From NCBI RefSeq assembly GCF_014646075.1, contig NZ_BMMT01000010.1:62001-126000 (forward strand): DNA of 64,000 nucleotides, written 5' to 3'. Positions 11,648-19,348 of the stretch are shown here, piece after piece (position 1 is the first letter of the stretch; each line of letters begins with the position of its first letter). The translations under genes and the position numbers were made by a program. This stretch comes from Saccharopolyspora thermophila. Lineage in GTDB: Bacteria > Actinomycetota > Actinomycetes > Mycobacteriales > Pseudonocardiaceae. The notes beneath the pieces were generated by a model. It ran no database searches. It was not told where the DNA came from and saw only the letters and a list, made by a program, of their open reading frames with translations.

Positions 11648-11664
11648 ACGCGGGAGGGTGCGGC

Positions 11665-12132
11665 ATGCCGGACGAGCACGAGGAGTTGGCCGAACACCTG
11701 CGGCGACTGGTGTCGAACCGGCTGCTGGACCCGCTGACCATCCTGCTGGAATCCGAGGCGGCCACCGCGACCCTGCAGCGGCGCGTCGACCGGGCCGTCG
11801 GCGAGTGGGCAGCGCAGCTGCTCGGCCCCGACGACGAGCGCGCGGTGCATTTGTGCGCTCGCCTGCTGGCGGCGCTCTACCCCGACGACGGCCCGTTCAA
11901 CCCGCCCGAAACGTGGTGGCGGACGCCGCTGGGGCAGGTCGTCGCACGCCGCGTCGGACACCCCGGCACCGACCACGTCCCCTACGCCACCGCCGGAGCG
12001 ATGCTCGGCATTACCCGGCAGGGCGTGCATGACCTCGTCAACCGCAACAAGCTCGCGCGTCACCCGGACGGCGGGGTGACCACCGCGTCGATCCGCGCGC
12101 GCCTGGCACGAACCTCCGGAGGCTCCCGTTGA
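11665..12132 (+). CDS. Small helix-turn-helix DNA-binding protein
   Basis: A 155-residue protein. Residues 1-100 are mostly helical and not recognised. The C-terminal part (about 108-150) is a short HTH resembling excisionase/MerR-like heads: YATAGAMLGITRQGVHDLVN, then KLARHPDGGVTTASIRARL. GGGAGG precedes the ATG at 11665. The gene sits directly behind the 52-bp symmetric operator, and its stop overlaps the start of the downstream hydrolase (TTGA), so the two form one transcription and translation unit. The likely role is a repressor of its own operon. The signal sensed is unknown. Confidence 0.7.
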   Translation: MPDEHEELAEHLRRLVSNRLLDPLTILLESEAATATLQRRVDRAVGEWAAQLLGPDDERAVHLCARLLAALYPDDGPFNPPETWWRTPLGQVVARRVGHPGTDHVPYATAGAMLGITRQGVHDLVNRNKLARHPDGGVTTASIRARLARTSGGSR

Positions 12133-13049
12133 CCGATCTCTTCGTCAAATCCGCCGACGTCGAGATAGCCGTCCGCGACCACGGCGGCGACGGCCCACCC
12201 GTGCTGCTGCTGCACGGCGCGGGCGGAAACCTGCTGGCATGGGAGGGATTCGCGCCGCTGCTCACCGAGCGCCACCGCGTGCTGGCCGTCGACCTGCGCG
12301 GGCACGGGCTGTCCGGCGACGGTCCGTGGAGCTGGGCGGCGGTGCTCGACGACCTCGACGCCGTGGTCGACCAGCTCGACCTGCCCCGCCCGGCGGTGGT
12401 GGGCCACTCGCTCGGCGGCATGCTCGCCGCGATGTGGGCGGTGCGGCACCCGGACTGCCCCGCCGCGATCAGCCTCGACGGGCACCGCGCCGCGGCCACC
12501 CACCCGGACAACTACGCCGACCTGCCCCGCGACCGCGTCGAGGAGCAGTTGGCGCAGCTGCGCGAGGTCTTCGCCGTGCAGATCCCGGCCGCGGCCCAGC
12601 CGATGGACGACGACCAGGTCGCCGCCCTGCTGGAACAGCAGCGGGCCTTCGCCGCGCACCAGGGCATCGACCCGCAGCTGTGGGTCGAGTCCACCCGACG
12701 CAGCCTGATCGTCCATAACGGACAGACGTGGCGGCGGCCGGGCGCCCCGGTGCTGGAGTTCCTGCACGGCGCACCGGAGTTCGCCGACGCGCTACCGGTC
12801 TTCCGGCAGGTCCCGGGCCCGTTCCTGCTCGTCCTGGCCACCCGCCTGGCCGGTTTCCCGCCCCAGTTCGACGACCTGATGCGGGCCCTGCACGCGGGCC
12901 TGCGCCGCGACCTCGCCGACCTCACCGCCCAGCACCCGACCGCGGTGGTCCGCGAGCTCGACGCCAGCCACGGCATGGTCTTCGAAAAGCCCGCCGAGGT
13001 CGCTGCCATCGTCCTCGACTTCCTCCACCAACAACCCGCCGCTGCCTGA
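12129..13049 (+). CDS. Alpha/beta hydrolase, coupled to the HTH regulator
   Basis: A 306-residue alpha/beta hydrolase. The oxyanion segment LLLHGAGGN is near residue 30, the nucleophile elbow GHSLGG near 97, and the C-terminal catalytic His is in ELDASHGMVFEKP. The start is a TTG overlapping the upstream stop. No later start with a better ribosome site was evident. Substrate unknown. Coupling to a self-regulated HTH suggests that expression is induced by its substrate or a related compound. Confidence 0.75.
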   Translation: MTDLFVKSADVEIAVRDHGGDGPPVLLLHGAGGNLLAWEGFAPLLTERHRVLAVDLRGHGLSGDGPWSWAAVLDDLDAVVDQLDLPRPAVVGHSLGGMLAAMWAVRHPDCPAAISLDGHRAAATHPDNYADLPRDRVEEQLAQLREVFAVQIPAAAQPMDDDQVAALLEQQRAFAAHQGIDPQLWVESTRRSLIVHNGQTWRRPGAPVLEFLHGAPEFADALPVFRQVPGPFLLVLATRLAGFPPQFDDLMRALHAGLRRDLADLTAQHPTAVVRELDASHGMVFEKPAEVAAIVLDFLHQQPAAA

Positions 13050-13149
13050 CCGGTCGAGGGCGGTAGTAGCGTGGTCGACCCGGGCACTGGACCGGCGCGG
13101 TGGCGGGCCGCAGAATCGAGCGCGGCAACCGACACCGGGAGTTGATGAC

Positions 13150-13935
13150 GTGGAGACCGGCACCGCCGCGCTGAACGACATCGAGGTCCGCTACCGCGCG
13201 GCCGGGAGCGGTCCGGCCGTGGTCCTCGTGCACGGCCTCGGCCTGGATCACACGAGTTGGCGGCGCCAGCAGCGGGAACTCACCGAGTACCGCACGTTCG
13301 CCTACGACGTTCGCGGCCACGGCGCGACCACGCTGGGCCACGCCGACGGAACCCTGCGCCAGCTGCGCGACGACCTGATCGCCTTCCTCACCGAGGTTTC
13401 GGGGCCGGCGGTGTGCGTCGGCTTCTCGCTCGGCGGCACGGTCGTGCTCTCCGCCGCAGCGGCCCGCCCGGACCTGGTGACCGGTGTGGTGGCGATCGCC
13501 ACCTCGTCGGTGGTGAGCCGGGTGGCGGCCGAGTTCTTCCGCAGGCGAGCCGACCAGGCCCGCACCGGCAACCTGCGCGACGCGCTGCGCGAGGACACCG
13601 TGGCGATGGTCACCAATCCCGCCGTCGACGTGGACGCGCTGGTCGAACGACGAATCGCAGCCGTTGGCGACGGCCGCGGATTCGCCAACGCCGCAACGGC
13701 CATGGCCGGTCTCCGAGCCGACCCCCTCACCCCGGAGCTGGCCAACGTCAGGCAACCGGTGACGGTCATCGGCGCGGCCGATGATGCCCTCTGCCCCCGC
13801 AAGGCGGCGGACATCCTGCTCGAAGCCCTCCCGAACGCCGCGTACCGCGAGATCCCGGCGTGCGGCCATCTGATGAGCGCCGACAACCCGACGGCGCTCA
13901 CCGAAGAACTGCGCACCGCCCTGCACCGCAGGTGA
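13150..13935 (+). CDS. Alpha/beta hydrolase, possible 3-oxoadipate enol-lactonase
   Basis: A 261-residue alpha/beta hydrolase with LVHGLGLDHTSW, the nucleophile elbow GFSLGG, an acid in GAADDALCP and the catalytic His in PACGHLMSADNP. Length and motifs fit the 3-oxoadipate enol-lactone hydrolase group (CatD/PcaD). That is the one step after CatC missing from the cat operon, so it may complete the path to 3-oxoadipate. Many other hydrolases look alike and the gene is outside the cat operon, so this is only a suggestion. GTG start. Confidence 0.65.
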   Translation: METGTAALNDIEVRYRAAGSGPAVVLVHGLGLDHTSWRRQQRELTEYRTFAYDVRGHGATTLGHADGTLRQLRDDLIAFLTEVSGPAVCVGFSLGGTVVLSAAAARPDLVTGVVAIATSSVVSRVAAEFFRRRADQARTGNLRDALREDTVAMVTNPAVDVDALVERRIAAVGDGRGFANAATAMAGLRADPLTPELANVRQPVTVIGAADDALCPRKAADILLEALPNAAYREIPACGHLMSADNPTALTEELRTALHRR

Positions 13936-14028
13936 CCACAGTGGCCGGTTTCCCACCGCGGTCGTCGACCAGGCGCAGGGCACCTTCGCCTGCTCGGGCA
14001 CCAGGCGCCCTGCACCCGACCGGGGTTT

Positions 14029-15360
14029 TCAGAACACCAGGGCCATGAGCTGGATGGGGACCATCGCGATGACCGAGGCGCACGAGACCGTGAACGTCAC
14101 CGACTTCAGGGCGCCTCTCGTCGTCTGCGGCAGCAGCGTCTGCAGGAGCCAGAACGTGTTACTGGTGGCGTGGATGACGAACAGCGAGCCCGCACCCGCT
14201 GCCAGGGCGACGAAGATCGGGTCGATGCCCAGCGTCGGCATCACCGGGCCGAGCACCCCCGCCGCCGTGATCGACGCCAGCGTCACCGAGCCGATCGCGA
14301 TGTGCAGCACGGCCGCCACCACCCACACCAGCAGCAGCGGCACCACCGTGCTGGTGGAGAAGTAGCCCTTGAGCAGCTCGCCGAGACCGACGTCGGTGAC
14401 CGTCTGCGCCAGCGAACCGCCGACCCCGGTCAGGATCAGGATCTGCCCGCTCTCGTGGAATCCGCGTTTGAGCGCCCCGGAGATCTGCTCGACGGGCAGC
14501 GTCCAGCGCGCGATGACCAGCGCGCCGACCAGGCCGATGAGCAGGGCGATCACCGGGTCGCCGAGGAAGGCGACCACCGGCGAGGTCACGCCGAACATCT
14601 CCGCGATCGCGCCGGCGGCGATCAGCAGCAGCGCCAGCGCCAGCGGCGCGAGGGACAGGCCCAGCGGCGGCAGCGGGCGGTCGGACTCGGGCGCGGCGTC
14701 GGCGACGGGCACCTCCTCCGTCTCGTCCAGTGCCGGCTTCCAGAACCCCCGCCTGGCCAGCGCGGTGAACAGCGCCAGCGTGGTGACGATGGTGAACACG
14801 GCGGTGACGGCGCCGAACAAGAACATCCTGCCGAACGGCAGGTCCAGCACCCCGGCCAGCGCGACCGCCCCGACCCCGGGCACCACGAACACCAGGCCGA
14901 CCTCGATGCCCAGCGCCATCGCCGCGCACATCCGCGCCGCGCCGTGCGGGCCGATCTGCCGGGACAGGCGGCTGGCCAGCGGCGCGGTGATCACCAGCAG
15001 CACGTCGGCGAAGATGGACTGCAGGACGGTGCCCACAGTGGACCCGAAGGTGTAGGGCAGCGCCCGCGGCCCGAAGGTGCGCACCAGCACGTCGACGAGC
15101 TTCTCGATGGCACCGAGCGAGGCCATCAGCGAACCCAGCAGCACGCCGAAGGCGATGAGCAGGCCGACCTCGGTCATCAGGTCGCCGAAGCCGGTGGTGA
15201 TGGACCTGACGGTCCGCTCCGGGCCGAGCCCGGAGACGAGGCCCAGGTAGATCGCGCCGAGCACGAGCGCGATGGCCGGGGTGATCTTGGCTCTGAGGAT
15301 GAGCACCACGACACCGACGATGGTGATCGCGGTGTTGGCGAAGACAACGACGTCCGACAT
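14029..15360 (-). CDS. GntP-family permease (organic or sugar acid:H+ symporter)
   Basis: A 443-residue integral membrane protein with about 12 hydrophobic segments and the GntP-type halves (IAFGVLLGSLMASLGAIEKL; later SGQILILTGVGGSLAQTV and HIAIGSVTLASITAAGVLGP). Family members import gluconate, related sugar acids or small hydroxy acids with protons. It is divergent from the IclR locus, across an intergenic region holding a candidate IclR operator. The substrate cannot be read from the sequence. Confidence 0.82.
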   Translation of the reverse strand: MSDVVVFANTAITIVGVVVLILRAKITPAIALVLGAIYLGLVSGLGPERTVRSITTGFGDLMTEVGLLIAFGVLLGSLMASLGAIEKLVDVLVRTFGPRALPYTFGSTVGTVLQSIFADVLLVITAPLASRLSRQIGPHGAARMCAAMALGIEVGLVFVVPGVGAVALAGVLDLPFGRMFLFGAVTAVFTIVTTLALFTALARRGFWKPALDETEEVPVADAAPESDRPLPPLGLSLAPLALALLLIAAGAIAEMFGVTSPVVAFLGDPVIALLIGLVGALVIARWTLPVEQISGALKRGFHESGQILILTGVGGSLAQTVTDVGLGELLKGYFSTSTVVPLLLVWVVAAVLHIAIGSVTLASITAAGVLGPVMPTLGIDPIFVALAAGAGSLFVIHATSNTFWLLQTLLPQTTRGALKSVTFTVSCASVIAMVPIQLMALVF

Positions 15361-15553
15361 CTCCGGTCCGATTCGTCGGGTCGGCGGGCGCCGACACCAC
15401 TGCGGGCGAGCGGAAACGGGCCGCGGGTCGAGTTGTGCTCTGCCGCGACGGCGAAGACGGACCGGCGAATTCTACCCTGCGAAGGGTGATCGTCAAGTCT
15501 TGTTCCCGCTTGTTCACCCGGATACGTTGCTGCCCTGCCGAATACAGGCAACT

Positions 15554-15574
15554 GTTTCCCGAATAGTGGCAAAC
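15554..15574. promoter_or_regulatory. Candidate IclR-type operator
   Basis: GTTTCC (15554) and GGCAAAC (15568-15574) form an imperfect inverted repeat, GTTTCC-N8-GGCAAAC. It lies between the leftward GntP permease and the rightward relic/IclR block. IclR-family operators are often short AT-flanked palindromes of this size. Support is sequence symmetry and position only. Confidence 0.3.
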
Positions 15575-15629
15575 GCGGGACTGCGGAGACGGACGTCGCA
15601 TCGACCTGCGAGAGTGTGGAGAAGATCGG

Positions 15630-15799
15630 ATGACGCCCCACCGGGCACGGCCCCCTGGCGGGGGTGCGGGTCGTGAAGCTCGGCACCTTCATCGCCGCCG
15701 GCGACCGCGGGTCGGGTGCCGGCCGAGTTCGGTGCGGACGTCATCAGGGCGGCGCGCCCGCGCACGGGCGAGGAGCTGCGGACCAAGGGGGTGGTCTGA
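15630..15799 (+). pseudogene. Relic of a CaiB/BaiF-type CoA-transferase N-terminus
   Basis: From 15655 one frame reads LAGVRVVKLGTFIAA, the hallmark start of class III CoA-transferases. After a further frameshift it continues as PAEFGADVIRAARPRTGEEL and then stops at 15797-15799. A likely original ATG at 15630 is put out of frame by one extra C in a C-run just before LAGVRV. Only about 50 of roughly 400 residues remain, with at least two frameshifts, so it is dead. Confidence 0.7.
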
Positions 15800-15803
15800 T
15801 CTG

Positions 15804-15932
15804 GTGTGCATCACCGAGGTGTCGTTGCGCGACAGGCCGCAGATCGAGTCCGTGATGGTGCCGACCGCAAAGAAGGCGCGGTTCGCGCGGAGCGGCGCGC
15901 AGCGCGCGGTTCCAGCCGGGGTCCGGCGCTAG
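15804..15932 (+). pseudogene. Relic of an HMG-CoA lyase-family N-terminus
   Basis: The frame beginning with GTG at 15804 reads VCITEVSLRDRPQIESVMVP and then PTAKKARF and AGVRR, matching the HMGL-like family opening (ITEVSLRDGLQNE...VPT...K...AGVRRIEV). It ends at TAG 15930-15932, three bases before the IclR ATG. Only about 42 residues remain of about 300. The conserved Gly after LRD is Arg here. It directly follows the CoA-transferase relic, a pairing seen in acyl-CoA degradation operons. Confidence 0.65.
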
Positions 15933-15934
15933 CC

Positions 15935-16582
15935 ATGGCCGAGTCGTTCACCACGGGTGTCGGGGTGCTGGACCGGTCGGTGGCCATCCTGGACTGCGTG
16001 GAAAGCACGCCGATGGGCACCAGCGAGCTGGCGCGGACGTTGGGTCTTTCGGTGTCAACCACGCACCGGTTGGCCGGCGCGCTGCTCGCGCACGGCCTGC
16101 TGCGGCGCGACGCGAACGGGGCATTCCACCTGGGCCCCCGCTTCGCCACGTCGTCGCTGGCCGAGGCGGCGCGCCCGGTGCTGGAGGAGTTGTGCGCGGA
16201 ATCCGGCGAGTCGGTGCAGTTGTGGGTTCGCCGCGCCGACCACCGGTTGTGCGTGGTGAGCGTCGAATGCACGCAGGAGTTGCGGGCGAGCCAGCCGGTG
16301 GGGTGCCTGCTGCCGTTGCCGCACGGTTCGTCGGCGCAGGTGCTGCTGGGCGCGCGCAACCCGGATGGTCACGACTGGGTGGAGTCGGTGCAGGGGCGCG
16401 CACCCGGTGTCGGTTCGGTGAGCGCACCGGTGCGCCTGCACGGCGACGTCGTCGCCGCGGTGTGCCTGTCGGCGCCGATCCAGCGGCTGGAACCGAGCCC
16501 GGGAGCGCGCTTCGGCGCGCTGGTCGTCACGGCGGCGGCACGCGTCGAGTCCGCGCTGGGCTCGCGCTCGCCCGGCCGGTAG
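15935..16582 (+). CDS. IclR-family transcriptional regulator
   Basis: A 215-residue IclR-type regulator, slightly short for the family (about 250). The N-terminal winged HTH reads VLDRSVAILDCVESTPMGTS, then LARTLGLSVSTTHRLAGALL. A GAF-like effector domain follows (SGESVQLWVRRADHRLCVVSV). The ATG at 15935 is chosen because the frame upstream belongs to relic DNA. Candidate targets are the divergent GntP permease and the downstream cyclase/TPP pair, which has a 19-bp palindrome in front of it. Confidence 0.85.
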   Translation: MAESFTTGVGVLDRSVAILDCVESTPMGTSELARTLGLSVSTTHRLAGALLAHGLLRRDANGAFHLGPRFATSSLAEAARPVLEELCAESGESVQLWVRRADHRLCVVSVECTQELRASQPVGCLLPLPHGSSAQVLLGARNPDGHDWVESVQGRAPGVGSVSAPVRLHGDVVAAVCLSAPIQRLEPSPGARFGALVVTAAARVESALGSRSPGR

Positions 16583-16711
16583 CGCTGGAGTTTTCCGCTT
16601 GCGCACCACCGGGTTCGTGTCGTCTGCGGCATGAAGCCAGCCAGCCCCTGGCGTCGCACGTACCGGCCGTAGCAGGCCACGACCAACTACCTGGGCTGTA
16701 TGCCGCGGCCG

Positions 16712-16730
16712 GACCGTTGAGTCAACGGTC
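16712..16730. promoter_or_regulatory. Perfect 19-bp palindrome between iclR and the cyclase gene
   Basis: GACCGTTGAGTCAACGGTC is a perfect palindrome around one central base. It is the only such element in the 288-base gap between the IclR gene and the cyclase gene, where I see no coding sequence. It fits an operator for the upstream regulator. The symmetry is direct observation, the role is inference. Confidence 0.5.
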
Positions 16731-16870
16731 GCCACGCCGGCAGGAACCGCCTGGTCCACAGTGGCAGCTGCGGTGCGCCGAATCCGGCACGGCGGAGCCG
16801 GAAACGCACGCGGGCCCGCGGACCAGGGGTACGATCACGCAGACCACCGTCCACCACCGGGAGGCTGGAA

Positions 16871-17647
16871 GTGGCTGTGCTCCCCGAGCTCCTGCGGGCC
16901 CTGTCCACCGGGCGCGTGCGCGTCGTCGACCTCACCGCGCGCCTGACCCCGGACGTGCCCGTGCTGCGGCTGCCGGAACCGTTCGCCAACACCATCGGCT
17001 TCTCCCTGGAGGAGATCAGCCGCTTCGACGAACGCGGACCCGCCTGGTACTGGAACAACATCCACACCGGCGAGCACACCGGCACCCACTTCGACGCCCC
17101 GGTGCACTGGATCACCGGCCGCGACGGCCTCGACGTCGCCTCGGTGCCGCCCGAGCAGCTCGTCGGGCCCGCGGTGGTGCTGGACTTTTCCGCGCAGGCC
17201 GCCGAGAACCCCGACTTCCTGTTGGAGGTCGACCACGTCCGCCAGTGGGAGCGCAACCATGGGCCGCTGCCCGACGGCGGCTGGCTGCTGCTGCGCACCG
17301 GATGGGACGCCCGCAGCGGCGACGAGGAGGCGTTCCTCAACGCCGACGAGACCGGCTCGCACACCCCCGGCATCTCCCCGGAGTGCGCGCGGTGGCTGGC
17401 CGAGGAGACGCTGCTGCTGGGCATCGGGGTGGAGACGGTCGGCACCGACGCCGGCCTGGCGCCGACGTTCGAGCCCCCGTTCCCGTGCCACTCGCTGCTG
17501 CTGGGCGCCGGGAAGTACGGCCTGACCCAGTTGCAGAACCTCGCGCTGCTGCCGACCACCGGGGCGGTGCTGATCGCCGCGCCGCTGCCGATCGTCGGCG
17601 GCTCGGGCAGCCCGACCCGGGTGCTCGCCCTGGTCGAGCAGGACTGA
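16871..17647 (+). CDS. Cyclase-family (kynurenine formamidase/isatin hydrolase-like) hydrolase
   Basis: A 258-residue member of the cyclase family (PF04199 type) of Mn/Zn-dependent amide and lactone hydrolases. The metal motif HTGTHFDAPVHW is near residues 70-85, with further conserved segments GWLLLRTGWD and GIGVETVGTDAG. GTG start at 16871 after GGGAGG. Family members include kynurenine formamidase and isatin hydrolase. It lies 24 bases before a TPP-dependent enzyme, so the hydrolysed ring product may be a 2-oxo acid that the partner decarboxylates. Confidence 0.8.
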   Translation: MAVLPELLRALSTGRVRVVDLTARLTPDVPVLRLPEPFANTIGFSLEEISRFDERGPAWYWNNIHTGEHTGTHFDAPVHWITGRDGLDVASVPPEQLVGPAVVLDFSAQAAENPDFLLEVDHVRQWERNHGPLPDGGWLLLRTGWDARSGDEEAFLNADETGSHTPGISPECARWLAEETLLLGIGVETVGTDAGLAPTFEPPFPCHSLLLGAGKYGLTQLQNLALLPTTGAVLIAAPLPIVGGSGSPTRVLALVEQD

Positions 17648-17671
17648 CGACACCGAAGCGAGGAGCGCGCC

Positions 17672-19309
17672 ATGAACGTCGCCGAGGCCGTCGGCCGTAC
17701 GCTGGCCGCGCTGGGCGCCGACCACGTCTTCGGGGTGGTCGGCAGCGGCAACTTCCACGTCACCAACGCGCTGGTGGCCGCCGGAGCCCGGTTCGTGGCC
17801 GCGCGCCACGAGGGCGGGGCGGCCACGATGGCCGACGCCTATGCCCGCACCAGCGGCCGCATCGGGGTCCTGTCGGTGCACCAGGGCTGCGGGCTGACCA
17901 ACGCGCTGACCGGCATCACCGAAGCAGCCAAGAGCCGCACGCCGCTGGTCGTGCTGGCCGCGGAGACCGGGGCGACGGCGATCCGGTCGAACTTCCGCAT
18001 CGACCAGGACGCGCTGGCCCTTGCCGTCGGCGCCCGCTCGGAGCGGGTGCGCAGCGCGGCGACCGCGGTGGACGACGTGGTACGGGCGTTCCGGCTGGCC
18101 AGCGAGGACCGGCGGACCGTCGTGCTGAACCTGCCGCTGGACGTGCAGGCCGCCGAGCTGCCCGGCGGCCTGCCCGCACCGGTGCTGCCGGCGCTGCACC
18201 CGGTGGCGCCGTCGGCCGCCGGGGTGCGCGCCCTGGCCGACGAACTCCGCCGCGCCGAACGCCCGGTGTTCATCGCCGGGCGCGGTGCGCGGCACGCCGC
18301 CGCGGAGCTGCGTGAGCTGGCGGAGACCTGCGGGGCCCTGCTGGCAACCTCGGCGGTGGCGCGGGGCCTGTTCCACGATGACCCGTGGTCGCTGGACGTC
18401 TCGGGCGGTTTCGCGACACCGCTGGCCGCCGAGCTGATCTCCGGGGCGGACCTGATCGTCGGCTGGGGCGCGACGCTGAACACGTGGACCACACGGCACG
18501 GCGCGCTGGTCGGCCCCGGCTGCACCGTGGTGCAGGTGGACCTGGACAGCGACGCGATCGGCGCGCACCGCCCGGTGCACCTTGGCGTGCTCGGCGACGT
18601 GGCGCTCACCGCCGAGGCGGTGCGCGCGGAGCTCGCCGGGCAGCGCTTGTCCGGGTACCGCGATGCGTCGATCCGGGAACGCATCGCGCGCGGGGGCAGC
18701 TGGCTCCAGATCCCCTACCAGGACGAGTCCACTTCGGACACGATCGACCCGCGGACGCTGACCGCCGCGCTGGACCGGATGCTGCCGACCGAGCGCGTGG
18801 TGGCGGTGGACTCCGGGAACTTCATGGGCTACCCGAGCACGTTCCTGCGGGTGCCCGACCACCACGGCTTCTGTTTCACCCAGGCGTTCCAGTCGATCGG
18901 CCTGGGCCTGGCCACGGCCATCGGGGCGGCGCTGGCCCGCCCGGACCGGCTGCCGGTCGCCGCGCTCGGCGACGGCGGCGCGCTGATGGGTATCTCCGAG
19001 CTGGAGACCGCGGTGCGGCTGGGCCTGCCCCTGGTGATCGTGGTCTACGACGACCACGCCTACGGCGCCGAGGTGCACCACTTCGGCCCGGACGGGCACC
19101 CGCTGGGCACCGTAAGGTTCCCGGACACCGACCTGGCGGCCGCGGCGCGCGGGTTCGGCTGTACCGGCATCACGGTGCGCGGCGAGGCGGACCTGGAAGC
19201 GGTGCGGGACTGGCTGGCCGGGCCGCGCAGCGCTCCCCTGCTGATCGACGCCAAGGTGACCTCGGCGGAAGGCTCATGGTGGCTGGTGCAGGCATTCCGC
19301 GGGCACTGA
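17672..19309 (+). CDS. Acetolactate synthase-like TPP-dependent enzyme
   Basis: A 545-residue TPP enzyme of the acetolactate synthase/2-oxo acid decarboxylase superfamily with Pyr, central and PP domains. The catalytic Glu is E47 (ARHEGGAATMADAY). The TPP/Mg motif starts at GDGGALM and ends in VVYDDHAYG, where the usual second Asn is Asp. It is probably not the biosynthetic IlvB: it has no IlvN partner and is paired with the cyclase-family hydrolase. A decarboxylase acting on an aryl 2-oxo acid is a reasonable guess. It ends at a perfect hairpin shared with the convergent iron-binding lipoprotein gene. Confidence 0.8.
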   Translation: MNVAEAVGRTLAALGADHVFGVVGSGNFHVTNALVAAGARFVAARHEGGAATMADAYARTSGRIGVLSVHQGCGLTNALTGITEAAKSRTPLVVLAAETGATAIRSNFRIDQDALALAVGARSERVRSAATAVDDVVRAFRLASEDRRTVVLNLPLDVQAAELPGGLPAPVLPALHPVAPSAAGVRALADELRRAERPVFIAGRGARHAAAELRELAETCGALLATSAVARGLFHDDPWSLDVSGGFATPLAAELISGADLIVGWGATLNTWTTRHGALVGPGCTVVQVDLDSDAIGAHRPVHLGVLGDVALTAEAVRAELAGQRLSGYRDASIRERIARGGSWLQIPYQDESTSDTIDPRTLTAALDRMLPTERVVAVDSGNFMGYPSTFLRVPDHHGFCFTQAFQSIGLGLATAIGAALARPDRLPVAALGDGGALMGISELETAVRLGLPLVIVVYDDHAYGAEVHHFGPDGHPLGTVRFPDTDLAAAARGFGCTGITVRGEADLEAVRDWLAGPRSAPLLIDAKVTSAEGSWWLVQAFRGH

Positions 19310-19313
19310 CGCG

Positions 19314-19341
19314 GCGGAGCCCGGTGCGCACCGGGCTCCGC
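19314..19341. terminator. Bidirectional hairpin between convergent genes
   Basis: A perfect 28-bp palindrome (GCGGAGCCCGGTGC and its complement) fills the gap between the stops of the TPP enzyme gene (+) and the siderophore-binding lipoprotein gene (-). Confidence 0.7.
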
Positions 19342-19348
19342 GGCAGGG

